The position numbers and the translations under genes were made by a program. From positions 19,871 through 83,870 of the forward strand of contig JBIKLA010000015.1 of assembly GCA_044360075.1 (NCBI GenBank): DNA of 64,000 nucleotides, read 5' to 3'. Below the pieces are notes generated by a model. The model saw only the letters and a list, made by a program, of their open reading frames with translations. It did no database searches and was not told the origin of the DNA. Source of the stretch: OMII01 sp947467385 (lineage in GTDB: Bacteria > Bdellovibrionota_C > UBA2361 > OMII01). Of this stretch, positions 34,724 to 44,372 are shown in pieces; the first letter of the stretch is position 1, and each line of letters opens with the position of its first letter.

Positions 34724-36013
34724 ATGTCCGAGGTAGCTGAGCTTAAACTCGAGGGGCAGACGGTAGAGCTGCCGGTGGTTGTTGGCACGGAGAACGAGAA
34801 GGGGATCGACATCTCGAACCTGCGAGCAAAGACCGGGTACATCACGCTCGACAACGGCTACATGAACACCGGTGCATGCACGAGCGCCATCACGTTCATT
34901 GACGGCGAGAAGGGCATTCTTCGCTATCGCGGGATTCCGATCGAGGTCCTTGCGGAGCGATCCTCCTTTCTTGAGACCGCGTATCTCCTGATCGATGGCA
35001 AGCTCCCGACACAGCCAGAGCTCGACAACTTCACGAATCGTGTTCGCCGCCACACGATGATTCATGAGGACATTAAGCGCTTCTACGACGGATTCCCGCG
35101 TGACGCGCACCCGATGGCGATCCTCGCCTCCGTGGTCTCCTCGCTTTCAACGTTCTATCAGCACGAGAATAATCGCACCGAAGCCGAGCTGTTCTCGCTC
35201 AACACGGTGAGGCTCCTTGCGAAGCTTCCGACGATTGCTGCGTGTGCCTACAAGAAGTCGATTGGCCAGCCCCTCATGTACCCGCAAAATCACATGAGTT
35301 ACTGCGAGAACTTTCTGCACATGATGTTCTCCACGCCGGCTGAGCACTACGAGGTCGATCCGGTGATGATTGAGACCCTCAACCTTCTGCTTATCCTGCA
35401 TGCGGACCACGAGCAGAACTGCTCAACGTCGACGGTGCGCATGGTGAGCAGCAGCAAGGCAAGCCTCTTCGCAGCCATCACGGCGGGCATCTGCGCGCTG
35501 TGGGGCCCACGCCACGGAGGCGCCAATGAGGAGGTTATCGACATGCTCACCCAGATGCGTAACGAGGGTGGCAGCGTGAGCAAGTACGTGGAGATGGCCA
35601 AGGACAAGAACACGAAATTCAAGCTTATGGGCTTCGGGCACCGCGTGTACAAAAACTTTGACCCGCGCGCGAAGATCCTCAAGGCGGCTTGCGACAAGTT
35701 GCTCGCCAAGATGAACATCTCGGATCCGCTGCTCGACCTCGCCAAGGAGCTTGAGGAGGCCGCGCTCAAGGACCCGTACTTCATCGAGCGCAAGCTCTAT
35801 CCGAACGTCGACTTCTATAGCGGCATCATCTACAAGGCGATGGGCATTCCAACTGTCGCATTTACCGTGATGTTCGCGCTGGGCCGCCTACCAGGCTGGA
35901 TCGCGCATGCCAAGGAGTACCTTAACGAGCCGGGCAACAAGATTAACCGCCCACGGCAGATCTATATCGGGCCGGCGCTTGCGGAGTACGTGCCGGTCGA
36001 CAAGCGCAAGTAG
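34724..36013 (+). CDS. gltA: Citrate synthase (type II)
   Basis: A 429-residue hexameric-type citrate synthase condensing oxaloacetate and acetyl-CoA. Active-site segments: LHADHEQNCSTSTVRMV (first His), GPRHGGANEEV, GFGHRVYKNFDPRA (second His) and NVDFYSGIIYKAMGIP (Asp). The N-terminal beta domain (residues 5-60) and GYITLDNGYMNTGACTSAIT mark the Gram-negative type II form. A strong SD (AAGGAGCGGAA) precedes the ATG. Monocistronic. Confidence 0.98.
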   Translation: MSEVAELKLEGQTVELPVVVGTENEKGIDISNLRAKTGYITLDNGYMNTGACTSAITFIDGEKGILRYRGIPIEVLAERSSFLETAYLLIDGKLPTQPELDNFTNRVRRHTMIHEDIKRFYDGFPRDAHPMAILASVVSSLSTFYQHENNRTEAELFSLNTVRLLAKLPTIAACAYKKSIGQPLMYPQNHMSYCENFLHMMFSTPAEHYEVDPVMIETLNLLLILHADHEQNCSTSTVRMVSSSKASLFAAITAGICALWGPRHGGANEEVIDMLTQMRNEGGSVSKYVEMAKDKNTKFKLMGFGHRVYKNFDPRAKILKAACDKLLAKMNISDPLLDLAKELEEAALKDPYFIERKLYPNVDFYSGIIYKAMGIPTVAFTVMFALGRLPGWIAHAKEYLNEPGNKINRPRQIYIGPALAEYVPVDKRK

Positions 36014-36137
36014 CAGAGAGGCTCCGATCTCAATTGCCGGCGAGCTGGGGCGTGCGGTAGCATTCGGGGGTCCCTGAGCGGAGGCGGCTGTTGCGCGCCC
36101 AGCCGGGTGACGTGTGAAGCATCGCGCCAGGAGCCCC

Positions 36138-37592
36138 ATGCAAGGAAAAACGTCCCTGATCTGTTTGCGCATCGTATCCCTTCTATGCGCCGCCCTGCCT
36201 ATCGCTTTTGCTGCGACGGGATGCAACAGCGGCGGATCCTCCGAAACTTTTGAGAACCCGTCGGAGGTGAACGGGGGCAACAACCTCAGCATGGACCTCG
36301 TCATCTCCGAACAGAAAAATAAGGTCGGGGAGCTCGAATTTACCTCGATGGTGTTCAACGGTGATTACGCGGCACCGGTGATTCGCATAAACGCCGGCGG
36401 GCAGATGAATATCCGCTTCCAAAATCTGGCACCGCAGCAGCCCTCGAACGTGCACACGCACGGGATGAACGTGTCTCCACAGGGCAACTCGGACAACGTA
36501 TTCGTGCAGGTTGAGCCGGAGAACTGCTTCAGCTACCAGATTAACGTTCCGGAGACCCAGGACTACGGACTTAACTGGTATCACTCGCACATGATGGGCC
36601 TTGCGGAGACGCAGGTGTTCAACGGCCTGTCGGGAGGCCTTATCGTCAACGGGATTGAGAAGGCGCTTCCGTTCCTGGCTGGACTTAGGGAGCGAATTCT
36701 TATCCTAAAGGACGTGCAGGTCGATTCTGACGGCACCGTTACGACACCGGACTATTCGAAGCCGACGCTCCGGACTATTAACGGCATTGTCCAGCCAACT
36801 ATCTCAATCGGCTCGGGCGAGACGCAATTCTTTAGGGTAGGCAACCTGGGTGCGAACCTCTTCTACCGTTTCGCCATCGATGGACACGAGCTCGTGGAGC
36901 TCGTTCGGGACGGCAATACCCGCACGCGGCCAATACGGCAGGGGTCGATCCTCCTGCCGCCAGGCGCGCGCAGCGAGTTCCTCGTCACAGGAGGATCGGC
37001 GGGCTCGTACACCATCAGGACGCTCGCGGTTAACACGGGCCCAGATGGCGACCCAACGCCGGAGGAAATCCTCGGCACGCTTGAGGTCTCGGGAGGGGGA
37101 ACGCCTGTTCAGGTGCCTGATACCCTCGTTGCGCATGAGGACCTGAGGAGCCTCGCCCTTACGGGAACTCGCCGCATCGTGTTTAGCGAGAACAACGACA
37201 AGGGGCTCTTCTATATCAACAACCAGCTGTATAGCCCAAGCCGCGATGACGTCACCGTGGCGCTTGGATCGGTGGAGCAGTGGAACCTCGTCAATAACTC
37301 GCAGGAGATACATACCTTTCACATTCACCAGACGGACTTTCAGGTCATCTCTGAAAACGGCGTGCCTAAGGACTTCATCGGGTACCAGGACACTGTTGAT
37401 GTGGATCCCGGCGAGGCCGTCTCGATCATCATCCCCTTCAACAAGCCGAACCAGGTGGGCCGATTTGTGTTCCATTGCCACATCCTTGAGCACGAGGATG
37501 GGGGCATGATGCAGAATATCGTCGTGTTTGACCCAGCCAATCCTGGTGCAGTTGATGACAACCGCATGGTACAGGGCAAGCCGTGCAGCTAA
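36138..37592 (+). CDS. Multicopper oxidase lipoprotein
   Basis: An about 484-residue exported oxidase with three cupredoxin domains. The signal peptide ends AFAATGC, so probably lipidated. All four copper-binding blocks are present: NVHTHGM, WYHSHMMG, IHTFHIHQTDF and FHCHILEHEDGGMM, which build the type 1 and type 2/3 sites. Such enzymes oxidise Cu(I), phenolics or metals in the periplasm. ATG 36138 follows AGGAG; a GTG at 36114 is in frame. The Sco1-type gene overlaps its 3' end, consistent with copper delivery. Confidence 0.93.
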   Translation: MQGKTSLICLRIVSLLCAALPIAFAATGCNSGGSSETFENPSEVNGGNNLSMDLVISEQKNKVGELEFTSMVFNGDYAAPVIRINAGGQMNIRFQNLAPQQPSNVHTHGMNVSPQGNSDNVFVQVEPENCFSYQINVPETQDYGLNWYHSHMMGLAETQVFNGLSGGLIVNGIEKALPFLAGLRERILILKDVQVDSDGTVTTPDYSKPTLRTINGIVQPTISIGSGETQFFRVGNLGANLFYRFAIDGHELVELVRDGNTRTRPIRQGSILLPPGARSEFLVTGGSAGSYTIRTLAVNTGPDGDPTPEEILGTLEVSGGGTPVQVPDTLVAHEDLRSLALTGTRRIVFSENNDKGLFYINNQLYSPSRDDVTVALGSVEQWNLVNNSQEIHTFHIHQTDFQVISENGVPKDFIGYQDTVDVDPGEAVSIIIPFNKPNQVGRFVFHCHILEHEDGGMMQNIVVFDPANPGAVDDNRMVQGKPCS

Positions 37593-38200
37593 GGCGCTGC
37601 GCCGTTGCGTTGGTGCTGGCCTTTGGCCTCCTCCTTGAAGCCCCTGCTGCTCGGGCCGATGTTGTGCAGCCCGGCATGGGTGTGTTCATCCAGCCTAACG
37701 CCCAGGTCGATCTGGGCCTGGAGTTTGTTGATGCGGGTGGGATACGGGGAACGCTCAAGGATTTTGTGCCGAAGAATCGCCCCTTTATCCTCGTTCCGAT
37801 CTTCTACAAATGCCCGCGGTTGTGCGGGCTTACCTTCAGCGGGCTTATTGAGCTCGTCGACAACCTGCCGCTTATTTTGGGAACCGACTACGGTATCGTT
37901 GCATTTAGCTTTAATCCAGCTGAGGGGCCGAACGAGGCAGCAGAGAAGCGAGATTCGGTGCTCAAGCGGCTCAAGGCTCAGCCGGTGCCGCTAAACGGCT
38001 GGCGCTTTTTGACGGGTGATGGCAAGGCTATCGCGGCCCTCAACAGCCAGCTCGGCTTCCGGGTCCGGATGGCTGACCAGGAGTTCGAGCATAGCTCGGC
38101 GATCTTTGTCGCGGGGCCCAACGGTACCGTTGCGCGCCACTTCACCGGGGTGGAGTTTGACCCACGAAAAGTGGCGGCCGCGATCAAGGATGCCCGCTGA
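37583..38200 (+). CDS. SCO1/SenC family copper chaperone
   Basis: A 205-residue exported thioredoxin-fold protein; signal peptide at residues 1-26 (ending ARA). The copper-binding CPRLC sits in FYKCPRLCGLTFSG and the third ligand His lies in EFEHSSAIFV. Sco proteins insert copper into cytochrome oxidase or other cupro-enzymes. The GTG start lies inside the multicopper oxidase gene (10-base overlap), so the two are translationally coupled and the oxidase may be the client, although cytochrome oxidase genes could lie elsewhere. Confidence 0.92.
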   Translation: MQLRRCAVALVLAFGLLLEAPAARADVVQPGMGVFIQPNAQVDLGLEFVDAGGIRGTLKDFVPKNRPFILVPIFYKCPRLCGLTFSGLIELVDNLPLILGTDYGIVAFSFNPAEGPNEAAEKRDSVLKRLKAQPVPLNGWRFLTGDGKAIAALNSQLGFRVRMADQEFEHSSAIFVAGPNGTVARHFTGVEFDPRKVAAAIKDAR

Positions 38201-38208
38201 GGCTCAAC

Positions 38209-38985
38209 CTACCAGGGCAGAATGGCGAAGAGGCCCCTGTTGCTCACCTCTGTATCGAAGGTGTCGCGGTTAAGGGCGTCAGCGATTATCTGGGCCCAGG
38301 TCTGGCAGATCTCGCGATTGGGGCTAGTGGTCATGACCTTACTGAGATCCAGGAGGCGAGTCGGCGGGAACTTTCTGTCGCCTACGGTCGCCACAAGCTC
38401 GCCAGTCTTTCCGTCATACACTCGGGAAGCGAAGGCCTGGTGCGGGTTCGATATGGCCGAGAAGAGAATAGACGCGCCCGGTATCGGCACAAGGAGCGCT
38501 CCTGTATTCGTCACTGGATTCGAGAACTGAAGCTCAGTAAACACCGTGTCAAACACAAGCGTGTGTGGGCCGGCCTTGTCAACCACCGCCACGGTGGCCT
38601 TGGGATAGTTGGTTGCCTTGTCAACAAGCTGCTGCTGAAAGTACTTTGCAAGCAGGTCAGCTTCCTTGTTGAAATCCTCCTCAGTGAGGATGTAAGTGCC
38701 TATGCTCGCCTTGTATTCGCCCTTGGGCAGCTTGCTAGTGGTCACCGAGCGGAAGTACACCTTTGTGTAGTAGTCGTTCGGAAGCCCGGGCTTAATCCAC
38801 GCGTGGTCGAACGGAAGTGTCTTGTCCTTGACCGTCGTATCTCGGTCCTCCAGGAACGTGTTTGAGAGAGGCTTGGCGCGGTCGTTGATGCCGCAGCCGC
38901 TTATGGCGCCCACAAGAGCCAACGCTGCTGCGAGTCTGCCGAGGCAGTTGTTGAGCGATTGTCGTGCCTGGAAGAACGTCTGCAT
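38209..38985 (-). CDS. DUF3313-like lipoprotein
   Basis: A 258-residue protein with a lipobox (AISGC) after a 30-residue signal peptide. The mature sequence follows the DUF3313 layout: AWIKPGLPNDYYTKVYFRSV, a helix with EADLLAKYFQQQLVDK, VFDTVFTELQFSNPV, and RVYDGKTGELVATVGDRK. Function unknown; the family consists of small envelope lipoproteins. It converges with the sco1 gene at 8 bases and stands alone otherwise. Confidence 0.75.
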   Translation of the reverse strand: MQTFFQARQSLNNCLGRLAAALALVGAISGCGINDRAKPLSNTFLEDRDTTVKDKTLPFDHAWIKPGLPNDYYTKVYFRSVTTSKLPKGEYKASIGTYILTEEDFNKEADLLAKYFQQQLVDKATNYPKATVAVVDKAGPHTLVFDTVFTELQFSNPVTNTGALLVPIPGASILFSAISNPHQAFASRVYDGKTGELVATVGDRKFPPTRLLDLSKVMTTSPNREICQTWAQIIADALNRDTFDTEVSNRGLFAILPW

Positions 38986-39165
38986 GCTGTCCTCTCTGTT
39001 TCGGTCCTAACGCTCCGCATCGTCACACCATACGGGGAACCTTTCAAGTAAGCTTTCAGTGTTTTCATGCCCAGTGCTGTTGCACATACCGTCAGTTGTG
39101 GGCATCGCGTTTTACGGGGCACTCATGGGCCCGCCAGGACGGGGCACGGGCAGGCTACTTTTCGG

Positions 39166-40461
39166 TTAGCCGCCGAAGAGCTCTGAGATCGCCGGCTGCA
39201 TGATCCGATCATATGGGGCGAGCTGCCCGTCTTGCGGGGAGCTCATGAGCTGCTCAACCTCTGAAAGCAGGGCCTTGCGGGCATCCCGATACAGGCCATC
39301 CCAGCGCCTCATGGGACCCTCAAGCAGGCCAGCAGAGAGCCTCAGGACGCCAGAAAGGTTGTCGGCAATGCGCTCGGGTGATTGCCTCTCTCGCACATAG
39401 GCACGGGCAGCGGCTGTTGCTTTCGTGATGTCGATTCTGTGTGCGCTCTCAAAGATCTGTTGGAGCTGAACGCTCTCGGAGATCCCCGGCGTCACCTTGC
39501 ACACCACGTCGTCGGGGAGGTCTTCACCTTGAGCCATCGACGAGACGATGGTGAGGCGCCCCGCCGCGAGCGAGTGCTGCAGGTGGGGTGCAAGATGGCC
39601 GAAGGAGCTTGTACGAAGGTGCAGCGCAACGTGGGACTGGGCCAGGGCCTCGCTCCACTGCTCAATTGAGCGGCCAGCCACGAGGGTAACTTTGCTGCCC
39701 ACGTCGAATTCTCGGAGCAGTACCTCCGCCTGGGCCCTTTCGGTGGGGTCGATAAGCCACGTGAGGGCCCACGGAGCTGAAAGGCCCTTGAGCGCTGCCA
39801 AAAACTTATGGGCCCGCCCCTCGTGTCCCGTTCCGGCGAGCGCCGCCACTCGAAGCGTGTCACTTGGGGGCAGCGCAGCAGGAGCGGCGGTTGCAATTGG
39901 AATGTTGAGGCATTCGGCGCGGTGTGCCCCAAGCTCGGGCTCTATCCGGTCGCTAATCATGGTCTTGCACTCAGCGAGCGCCCAGCGGGAGCTAAAGAGC
40001 GCCACTGGCGAAAGCGACACCTCCCTATAGGCGCGCGGCCAGAGCTGGTGGGGGGCGACAGAGCGATCAGCGAATGGGATGGACGGGTCAAAAAACTGGG
40101 CGATCGAGCGCTCCCAAGGGCTCGTGTGAGTAGCCTCGGGGCCGAGATCCTGAAAGAAGAGGTCGTGAAACCAAGTGACACCCGGCATCATGCCGACCGA
40201 GGAGCGCACGAAGCGCGAGCGCTTGCCGTCCTCAAGCTGGTAAAAGAAAACGTCAAAGGGCTCTGTTCGATGGCGCTCATACGCCTTGAGGTAGTGAAAG
40301 TGAGGTGCGCCGAAAATCTCCGTCTGGAACGAGTCCGAGAATAGCTCGATCGAATGCTCGCGGGAGAGCAGCGGAACGAGAATGCGTGAGCAGTACGCAG
40401 CGAGGGATTCGCTTCCTGAGAGGTCGCTCACGAATGCGATTCGTAGCCGTTTGCCCGCCAT
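39166..40461 (-). CDS. GT4-like glycosyltransferase
   Basis: A 431-residue protein with two Rossmann-like halves. The N-terminal half starts KRLRIAFVSDLSG; the C-terminal half has RVAALAGTGHEGRAHKFL and a VALHLRTSSFGHLAPHLQHSLAAG stretch corresponding to the GT4 donor-binding region, though the usual E-x7-E is not clean. The ATG overlaps the stop of the upstream GT4 gene (TAATG), so it is the third gene of a coupled polysaccharide cluster. Sugar and acceptor are unknown. Confidence 0.8.
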   Translation of the reverse strand: MAGKRLRIAFVSDLSGSESLAAYCSRILVPLLSREHSIELFSDSFQTEIFGAPHFHYLKAYERHRTEPFDVFFYQLEDGKRSRFVRSSVGMMPGVTWFHDLFFQDLGPEATHTSPWERSIAQFFDPSIPFADRSVAPHQLWPRAYREVSLSPVALFSSRWALAECKTMISDRIEPELGAHRAECLNIPIATAAPAALPPSDTLRVAALAGTGHEGRAHKFLAALKGLSAPWALTWLIDPTERAQAEVLLREFDVGSKVTLVAGRSIEQWSEALAQSHVALHLRTSSFGHLAPHLQHSLAAGRLTIVSSMAQGEDLPDDVVCKVTPGISESVQLQQIFESAHRIDITKATAAARAYVRERQSPERIADNLSGVLRLSAGLLEGPMRRWDGLYRDARKALLSEVEQLMSSPQDGQLAPYDRIMQPAISELFGG

Positions 40462-41555
40462 TATGCACCCACAGCCTGACCGGTCGCAGGGGTCGCAAGC
40501 GGAGAGAGGAGCCCGTCGATGACCAAGTCCCACCCGGCAGACAGCATGCCGGAGCCCTCGATAAACGACCGGCCCGCGCGCCCCAGCTTGTCCCGCAGGG
40601 CTGGGTCTTGCGCCAACGCGTTGAACGCTGCGGCGATGCCAGCTGGGGTTGGCGCAGTTACAAAGCCGTTCTCGCCGTCGCGCACGAACTCAAGCGTGCC
40701 GCCCGAGTCCGTTGCCGTGACAACCGGCGCACTGCTCGCCATGGCCTCAAGGGTCACGTAGCCGTAGTCCTCGTTAAACGGCGCGTAGAACACGCCGAGC
40801 GCCCGCGCATAGAGTGACAGGAGATCCTCGTCGCTCACACGGCCAAGAAATGACACTCGAGACTGAAGCCCGTGTTGGTTAATCGTGTTGACGAAGTACT
40901 CCATCGCTCCCGGCTCGTCAGCCACGCCGACAACCTTAAGCGAGAGGCCCGGTGTCTGCGCCAGAGCGTTAATCATGAGGTCGACGCGCTTGATGCGGCA
41001 GATGCGGCCGACAGAGAGCACGTAGGGCTCGGCTGCCGCGCTGTAGTACCTGTCGCCGAGCGGGAGCGGGGGGTAGAGAACGTCTGCCGATAGGCCGTTA
41101 AAAGCCTTGAGCCGATCTGCGACGTTTTTTGATATGGCGGCGCGGTAGCTGCACTCGCCTAGCGCGATGTTGTCGCCGTCGGTGAGCATGCGGCGCATCG
41201 TCTCGTCGCGGGGGTCGTCTCCGATATCAGAGAACGCGGTGCCGTGCAGGTCGTAGATCGAGCGCAGCTGGTGAACGAGCCACACGCTCTTCTTGGGGTG
41301 CCGCGCGTAGTAGCTTGGGAACTTCGTGGCGATGACGAGATCCACCTTCTGGCCGGCGAAGTTCTCAAGGTCAAGCGTCCGCCACATCGCCGCCTGCACA
41401 AGCAGGTTCTGCTTCGGGAGGGGATTGAAGGGCAGCTCTACCTGGTCAACTTCGTGCCCCCGCTCGCGCAGCTTCTTGATGAGGCTCGCCACGAGCACCT
41501 CCTGTCCCCCGTGCGTGAACGGGACCTTGACTCCAAGAACAAGGATGCGCGCCAT
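40461..41555 (-). CDS. GT4 family glycosyltransferase
   Basis: A 364-residue GT-B fold transferase. Typical GT4 features: GQEVLVASLIKKLRERGHEV near the N-terminus, YVLSVGRICRIKRVDLMINAL, VSFLGRVSDEDLLSLYARA and the donor-binding FNEDYGYVTLEAMASSAPVV. Cytoplasmic. It begins 2 bases after the methyltransferase stop and overlaps the next GT gene, so all three are one operon. Most likely builds part of an O-antigen, capsule or related glycan. Confidence 0.93.
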   Translation of the reverse strand: MARILVLGVKVPFTHGGQEVLVASLIKKLRERGHEVDQVELPFNPLPKQNLLVQAAMWRTLDLENFAGQKVDLVIATKFPSYYARHPKKSVWLVHQLRSIYDLHGTAFSDIGDDPRDETMRRMLTDGDNIALGECSYRAAISKNVADRLKAFNGLSADVLYPPLPLGDRYYSAAAEPYVLSVGRICRIKRVDLMINALAQTPGLSLKVVGVADEPGAMEYFVNTINQHGLQSRVSFLGRVSDEDLLSLYARALGVFYAPFNEDYGYVTLEAMASSAPVVTATDSGGTLEFVRDGENGFVTAPTPAGIAAAFNALAQDPALRDKLGRAGRSFIEGSGMLSAGWDLVIDGLLSPLATPATGQAVGA

Positions 41556-41557
41556 GG

Positions 41558-42904
41558 CTACGGCACCTCAAGAACGAGACAGTAGTCCTGGAAGCCATAC
41601 AGGAGCTTGTTGAGCTGCTGAATATTGATGTTGATGCGGGTGATGGCGTCTGCCACCGCCGGGAGATGGCTTGAGTCGACCGGTATCTCCTTAAGGAGCT
41701 GGTTGGGTGCGACAGGCGAGAGCATCTTCACCTCAAGAATGGGAAGCCCTGCAAGGGTTGCCATGTATCCCAGGGTGTCGGGATGCATCGGCCAGACGTG
41801 CGTCGGATCACGGAAGTAGTTCGAAGAAAGCGCCAGCATCGACTGCGGATTGATCGTCTCAAATGCAACACGCGCCCCTGGTATTAGCTTTCGCTTGGCG
41901 AGGTCAAAGAGCTCATGGAGTTGGTCGCGCGTGAGGTGCTCTACAACCTGAATCGCGACGAGCCCGCCCAGAGACCGGTCAGGAAGCGAGCGCAGGTGAG
42001 CGATGCCGTCTCCATAGTGCACATCGCAGCCCGCTGCCTGCGCCACGTTGACCATGGCCTTGTCGAGGTCCACTCCGTAAGAACTGACGCCCTCGCGAGC
42101 AAAGAGACGCTGCAGCTCACCGCGCCCTGAGCCGATCTCAAGCACCTTCCCCTTCGATTGGGCGAAGATCGGCGGGTAGACCGCCAGGCGCCGCTCGATC
42201 TCGGTCTCGCTGCCGCGGAAGCGGTTCTCGAGGAGCAGGTATGAGATGTCTGCCGGCGGCTGTTGTCCTGGAGCTTCCGATGTCTTTGGAGGGTTCGGGT
42301 TTTGCAGGGTCGCTTGGTTGTTAATCATGCCCTCAAGGCCGCGAACCATGGAGTCTATTGTCTTGATGCGCGACTCAAACGCTTCGCTTGCCTCGCGGAT
42401 CTGCCGCTCGGCATTGAAGATCGCAAGCGACTTCTCGTCGTCGATTCGGCTCAGCATCGATAGCGTATTAGTATCCCGGGCGTCGACATAGCGAGCGAAG
42501 TCGTTAAGGAACCGCACAAGGTTAACGTGGAAGTCCTCCTCGGCCTGAAGGTAGTCCTTAAGCACGGCATCACGCGTGAAGGTCGTGAGGAGCCGCTTGC
42601 ACTTGACGAGGATCTTTCCGATTAAACCAGGGCGGTGCGAGGTGATGCCGAGCTCGGAGATGCGCCCGCGATATGAGAACGAGCGGTTGAGGAACTTAAG
42701 CTCCTCAGAAAGCTGCATGTCGCCGTAGCTGATGCCACGCTCGTCAGCGAAGCGCACAGCGGCGCGCGAGAGCCCAGCGCGGCTATCGAGGTTCTTGTCG
42801 ATGTCCCCCTTAATGCGCTCCCGAATCTCCGCCATAAGGGCAGGGATGTCCGGCGTTGGGCTCGTATCTCCCTGTTTCGGTAGCTCGCGAACTGACTCTG
42901 ACAT
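41558..42904 (-). CDS. SAM-dependent methyltransferase with N-terminal coiled coil
   Basis: A 448-residue protein. Residues 20-220 are strongly helical (LMAEIRERIKGDIDKNL; then EKSLAIFNAERQIREASEAF), likely a coiled coil. Residues 255-400 form a class I methyltransferase: GKVLEIGSGRGELQRLF (SAM loop), YGVDLDKAMV, and VAIQVVEHLTRDQL. The layout recalls chain-terminating methyltransferases of O-polysaccharides, which set chain length through a coiled-coil ruler. ATG 42904 follows GGGAG; longer starts to 42949 are less likely. First gene of the cluster with two GT4 genes. Confidence 0.88.
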   Translation of the reverse strand: MSESVRELPKQGDTSPTPDIPALMAEIRERIKGDIDKNLDSRAGLSRAAVRFADERGISYGDMQLSEELKFLNRSFSYRGRISELGITSHRPGLIGKILVKCKRLLTTFTRDAVLKDYLQAEEDFHVNLVRFLNDFARYVDARDTNTLSMLSRIDDEKSLAIFNAERQIREASEAFESRIKTIDSMVRGLEGMINNQATLQNPNPPKTSEAPGQQPPADISYLLLENRFRGSETEIERRLAVYPPIFAQSKGKVLEIGSGRGELQRLFAREGVSSYGVDLDKAMVNVAQAAGCDVHYGDGIAHLRSLPDRSLGGLVAIQVVEHLTRDQLHELFDLAKRKLIPGARVAFETINPQSMLALSSNYFRDPTHVWPMHPDTLGYMATLAGLPILEVKMLSPVAPNQLLKEIPVDSSHLPAVADAITRININIQQLNKLLYGFQDYCLVLEVP

Positions 42905-43015
42905 CCCTAACTCCCGGAAAGCACCCGACTTCAAAAGGTGCGAGGCCAAGACTGGTATCCTGTAGGGTTAAGGCATCGTCGTCAAGAGGATGGAGGGCGA
43001 AAAAGCGCAGGAAGT

Positions 43016-44326
43016 TTAGGTGCTTGCGCTCACTATCGAGTGTGCGACCCGCTGCGCCTCATCGCGTAGCTCACGAACAGCCGTAATCTCCCACAGGGTC
43101 TCGCGTTGCAGGGGGCCGATCACGAAGAGGCCGGGCACTGTTGCACGGGCAGCAGCTCCGATACCGAGACCCAAGGGGCCGGGCTGAACCAGCTGCTGTG
43201 AGAGGAGGTTCTTGAGGAGTGGATGGTCGATTCGCGCAAGGTCGCCCTCTGGGCCGGCACACAGGAACCCGAGGTCAAACGGTATCCGCTCTGGTGGCCC
43301 AGGGCTCTTGCGCCTGGAGACGAGCGCTTCGTTCGGCGAGACTCGCTCGATGCGGCCAGCCATGATGGCGAGGCGCTTGGCCGCTCGGAGCTTTTCAATA
43401 GAGCTCAAGTGCTCGGCGGGGATGCGGTGGCGGTGGATCTCCCAGAAGGGGCGGGCGTGGCGCAGAAAGGCCCTCTTCTGGTCAAGAGAGAGGCCCTGCC
43501 ACATCTGCTGAATGCGCGGGCGCATGGCGTCAAACACAGGCTGCGAGGATCCGCAGCGGCGAGATTCCGTGCGCAAGGTTCGCAGGAGATTAAGCGCCGT
43601 GCCGGGGTTCTCCCACCCAGGTGGAAGGCTAGCCTGCGGAAGTCCAGCGACATCCTCGTGTGGCAGGGGAAAGCGTCCGTTTCTTGAGATAACGGAGTAG
43701 TGTCCAAGGAATCCCCGGCCTTCACACTCCAGGATAACGTCAACTGCGGTAAGCGAGCTCCCCAGTATCAGGATGCTTTCCCTCTGGGCCACGTCCTGAT
43801 AGCTGACCGGGTCGTACGGAGCACGCAGCACTCCAAGGGCGCTCTGAGAGCCGACCGAACGTCGCATGAGGTTTCCGATTGCGAGCACCACGGTATCGGC
43901 ATCGATCACCGAGGAGTCCGCAAGGGTAATCCGAAAGGCCGTGCGGCCCGGAATCCTTTCAAGAGTTGTGGTCTCGCCGTGCACAAGCCGAAGCGCGTCC
44001 GGGTGGGAGGAGGCTTTCTCTCTCACTAGTTCCTGCAGGTACATGCCGTACCAGCGGCGCGAGACGAAGGCGTCCGGCGACACGAAGGGTTCGCGTTCCT
44101 TAAGCCAACGGAAAAACCCCTCCGGGTCGTTCGGGAAGGCCCCCATGGCTTTGGCCCGAACGTTAAGCTTAAAGCGGTCGCTCGGCACGGTATAGGCGAG
44201 GCCGGGGCCGAAGGTTCCCCGGCTGTCGATGAGGGTGACTGAGGTGCGAGGGGAGCTGGCGAGGAGGTTGAGCGCCGTAAGGGAGCCGCTAAAGCCTGCG
44301 CCGATAATCGCTACTGAATGGGTCAT
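43016..44326 (-). CDS. FAD/NAD(P)-binding oxidoreductase (NAD_binding_9 type)
   Basis: A 436-residue flavoprotein. SVAIIGAGFSGSL is the N-terminal FAD dinucleotide loop; VVLAIGN and ILILGSSLTAVDVIL are the inner ATG and second dinucleotide motifs, and GLFVIGPLQRETLWEIT closes the FAD site. Belongs to the poorly known COG4529-like group; substrate unknown. It lies 47 bases after cysteine dioxygenase on the same strand, and a TTG start at 44380 would even overlap it. A role in oxidising a sulfur compound is therefore conceivable. Confidence 0.83.
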   Translation of the reverse strand: MTHSVAIIGAGFSGSLTALNLLASSPRTSVTLIDSRGTFGPGLAYTVPSDRFKLNVRAKAMGAFPNDPEGFFRWLKEREPFVSPDAFVSRRWYGMYLQELVREKASSHPDALRLVHGETTTLERIPGRTAFRITLADSSVIDADTVVLAIGNLMRRSVGSQSALGVLRAPYDPVSYQDVAQRESILILGSSLTAVDVILECEGRGFLGHYSVISRNGRFPLPHEDVAGLPQASLPPGWENPGTALNLLRTLRTESRRCGSSQPVFDAMRPRIQQMWQGLSLDQKRAFLRHARPFWEIHRHRIPAEHLSSIEKLRAAKRLAIMAGRIERVSPNEALVSRRKSPGPPERIPFDLGFLCAGPEGDLARIDHPLLKNLLSQQLVQPGPLGLGIGAAARATVPGLFVIGPLQRETLWEITAVRELRDEAQRVAHSIVSAST

Positions 44327-44372
44327 AGGTGATAGGTACCATTCCGGGCGGGGCGGCGCAAAAGCCGGCGAC

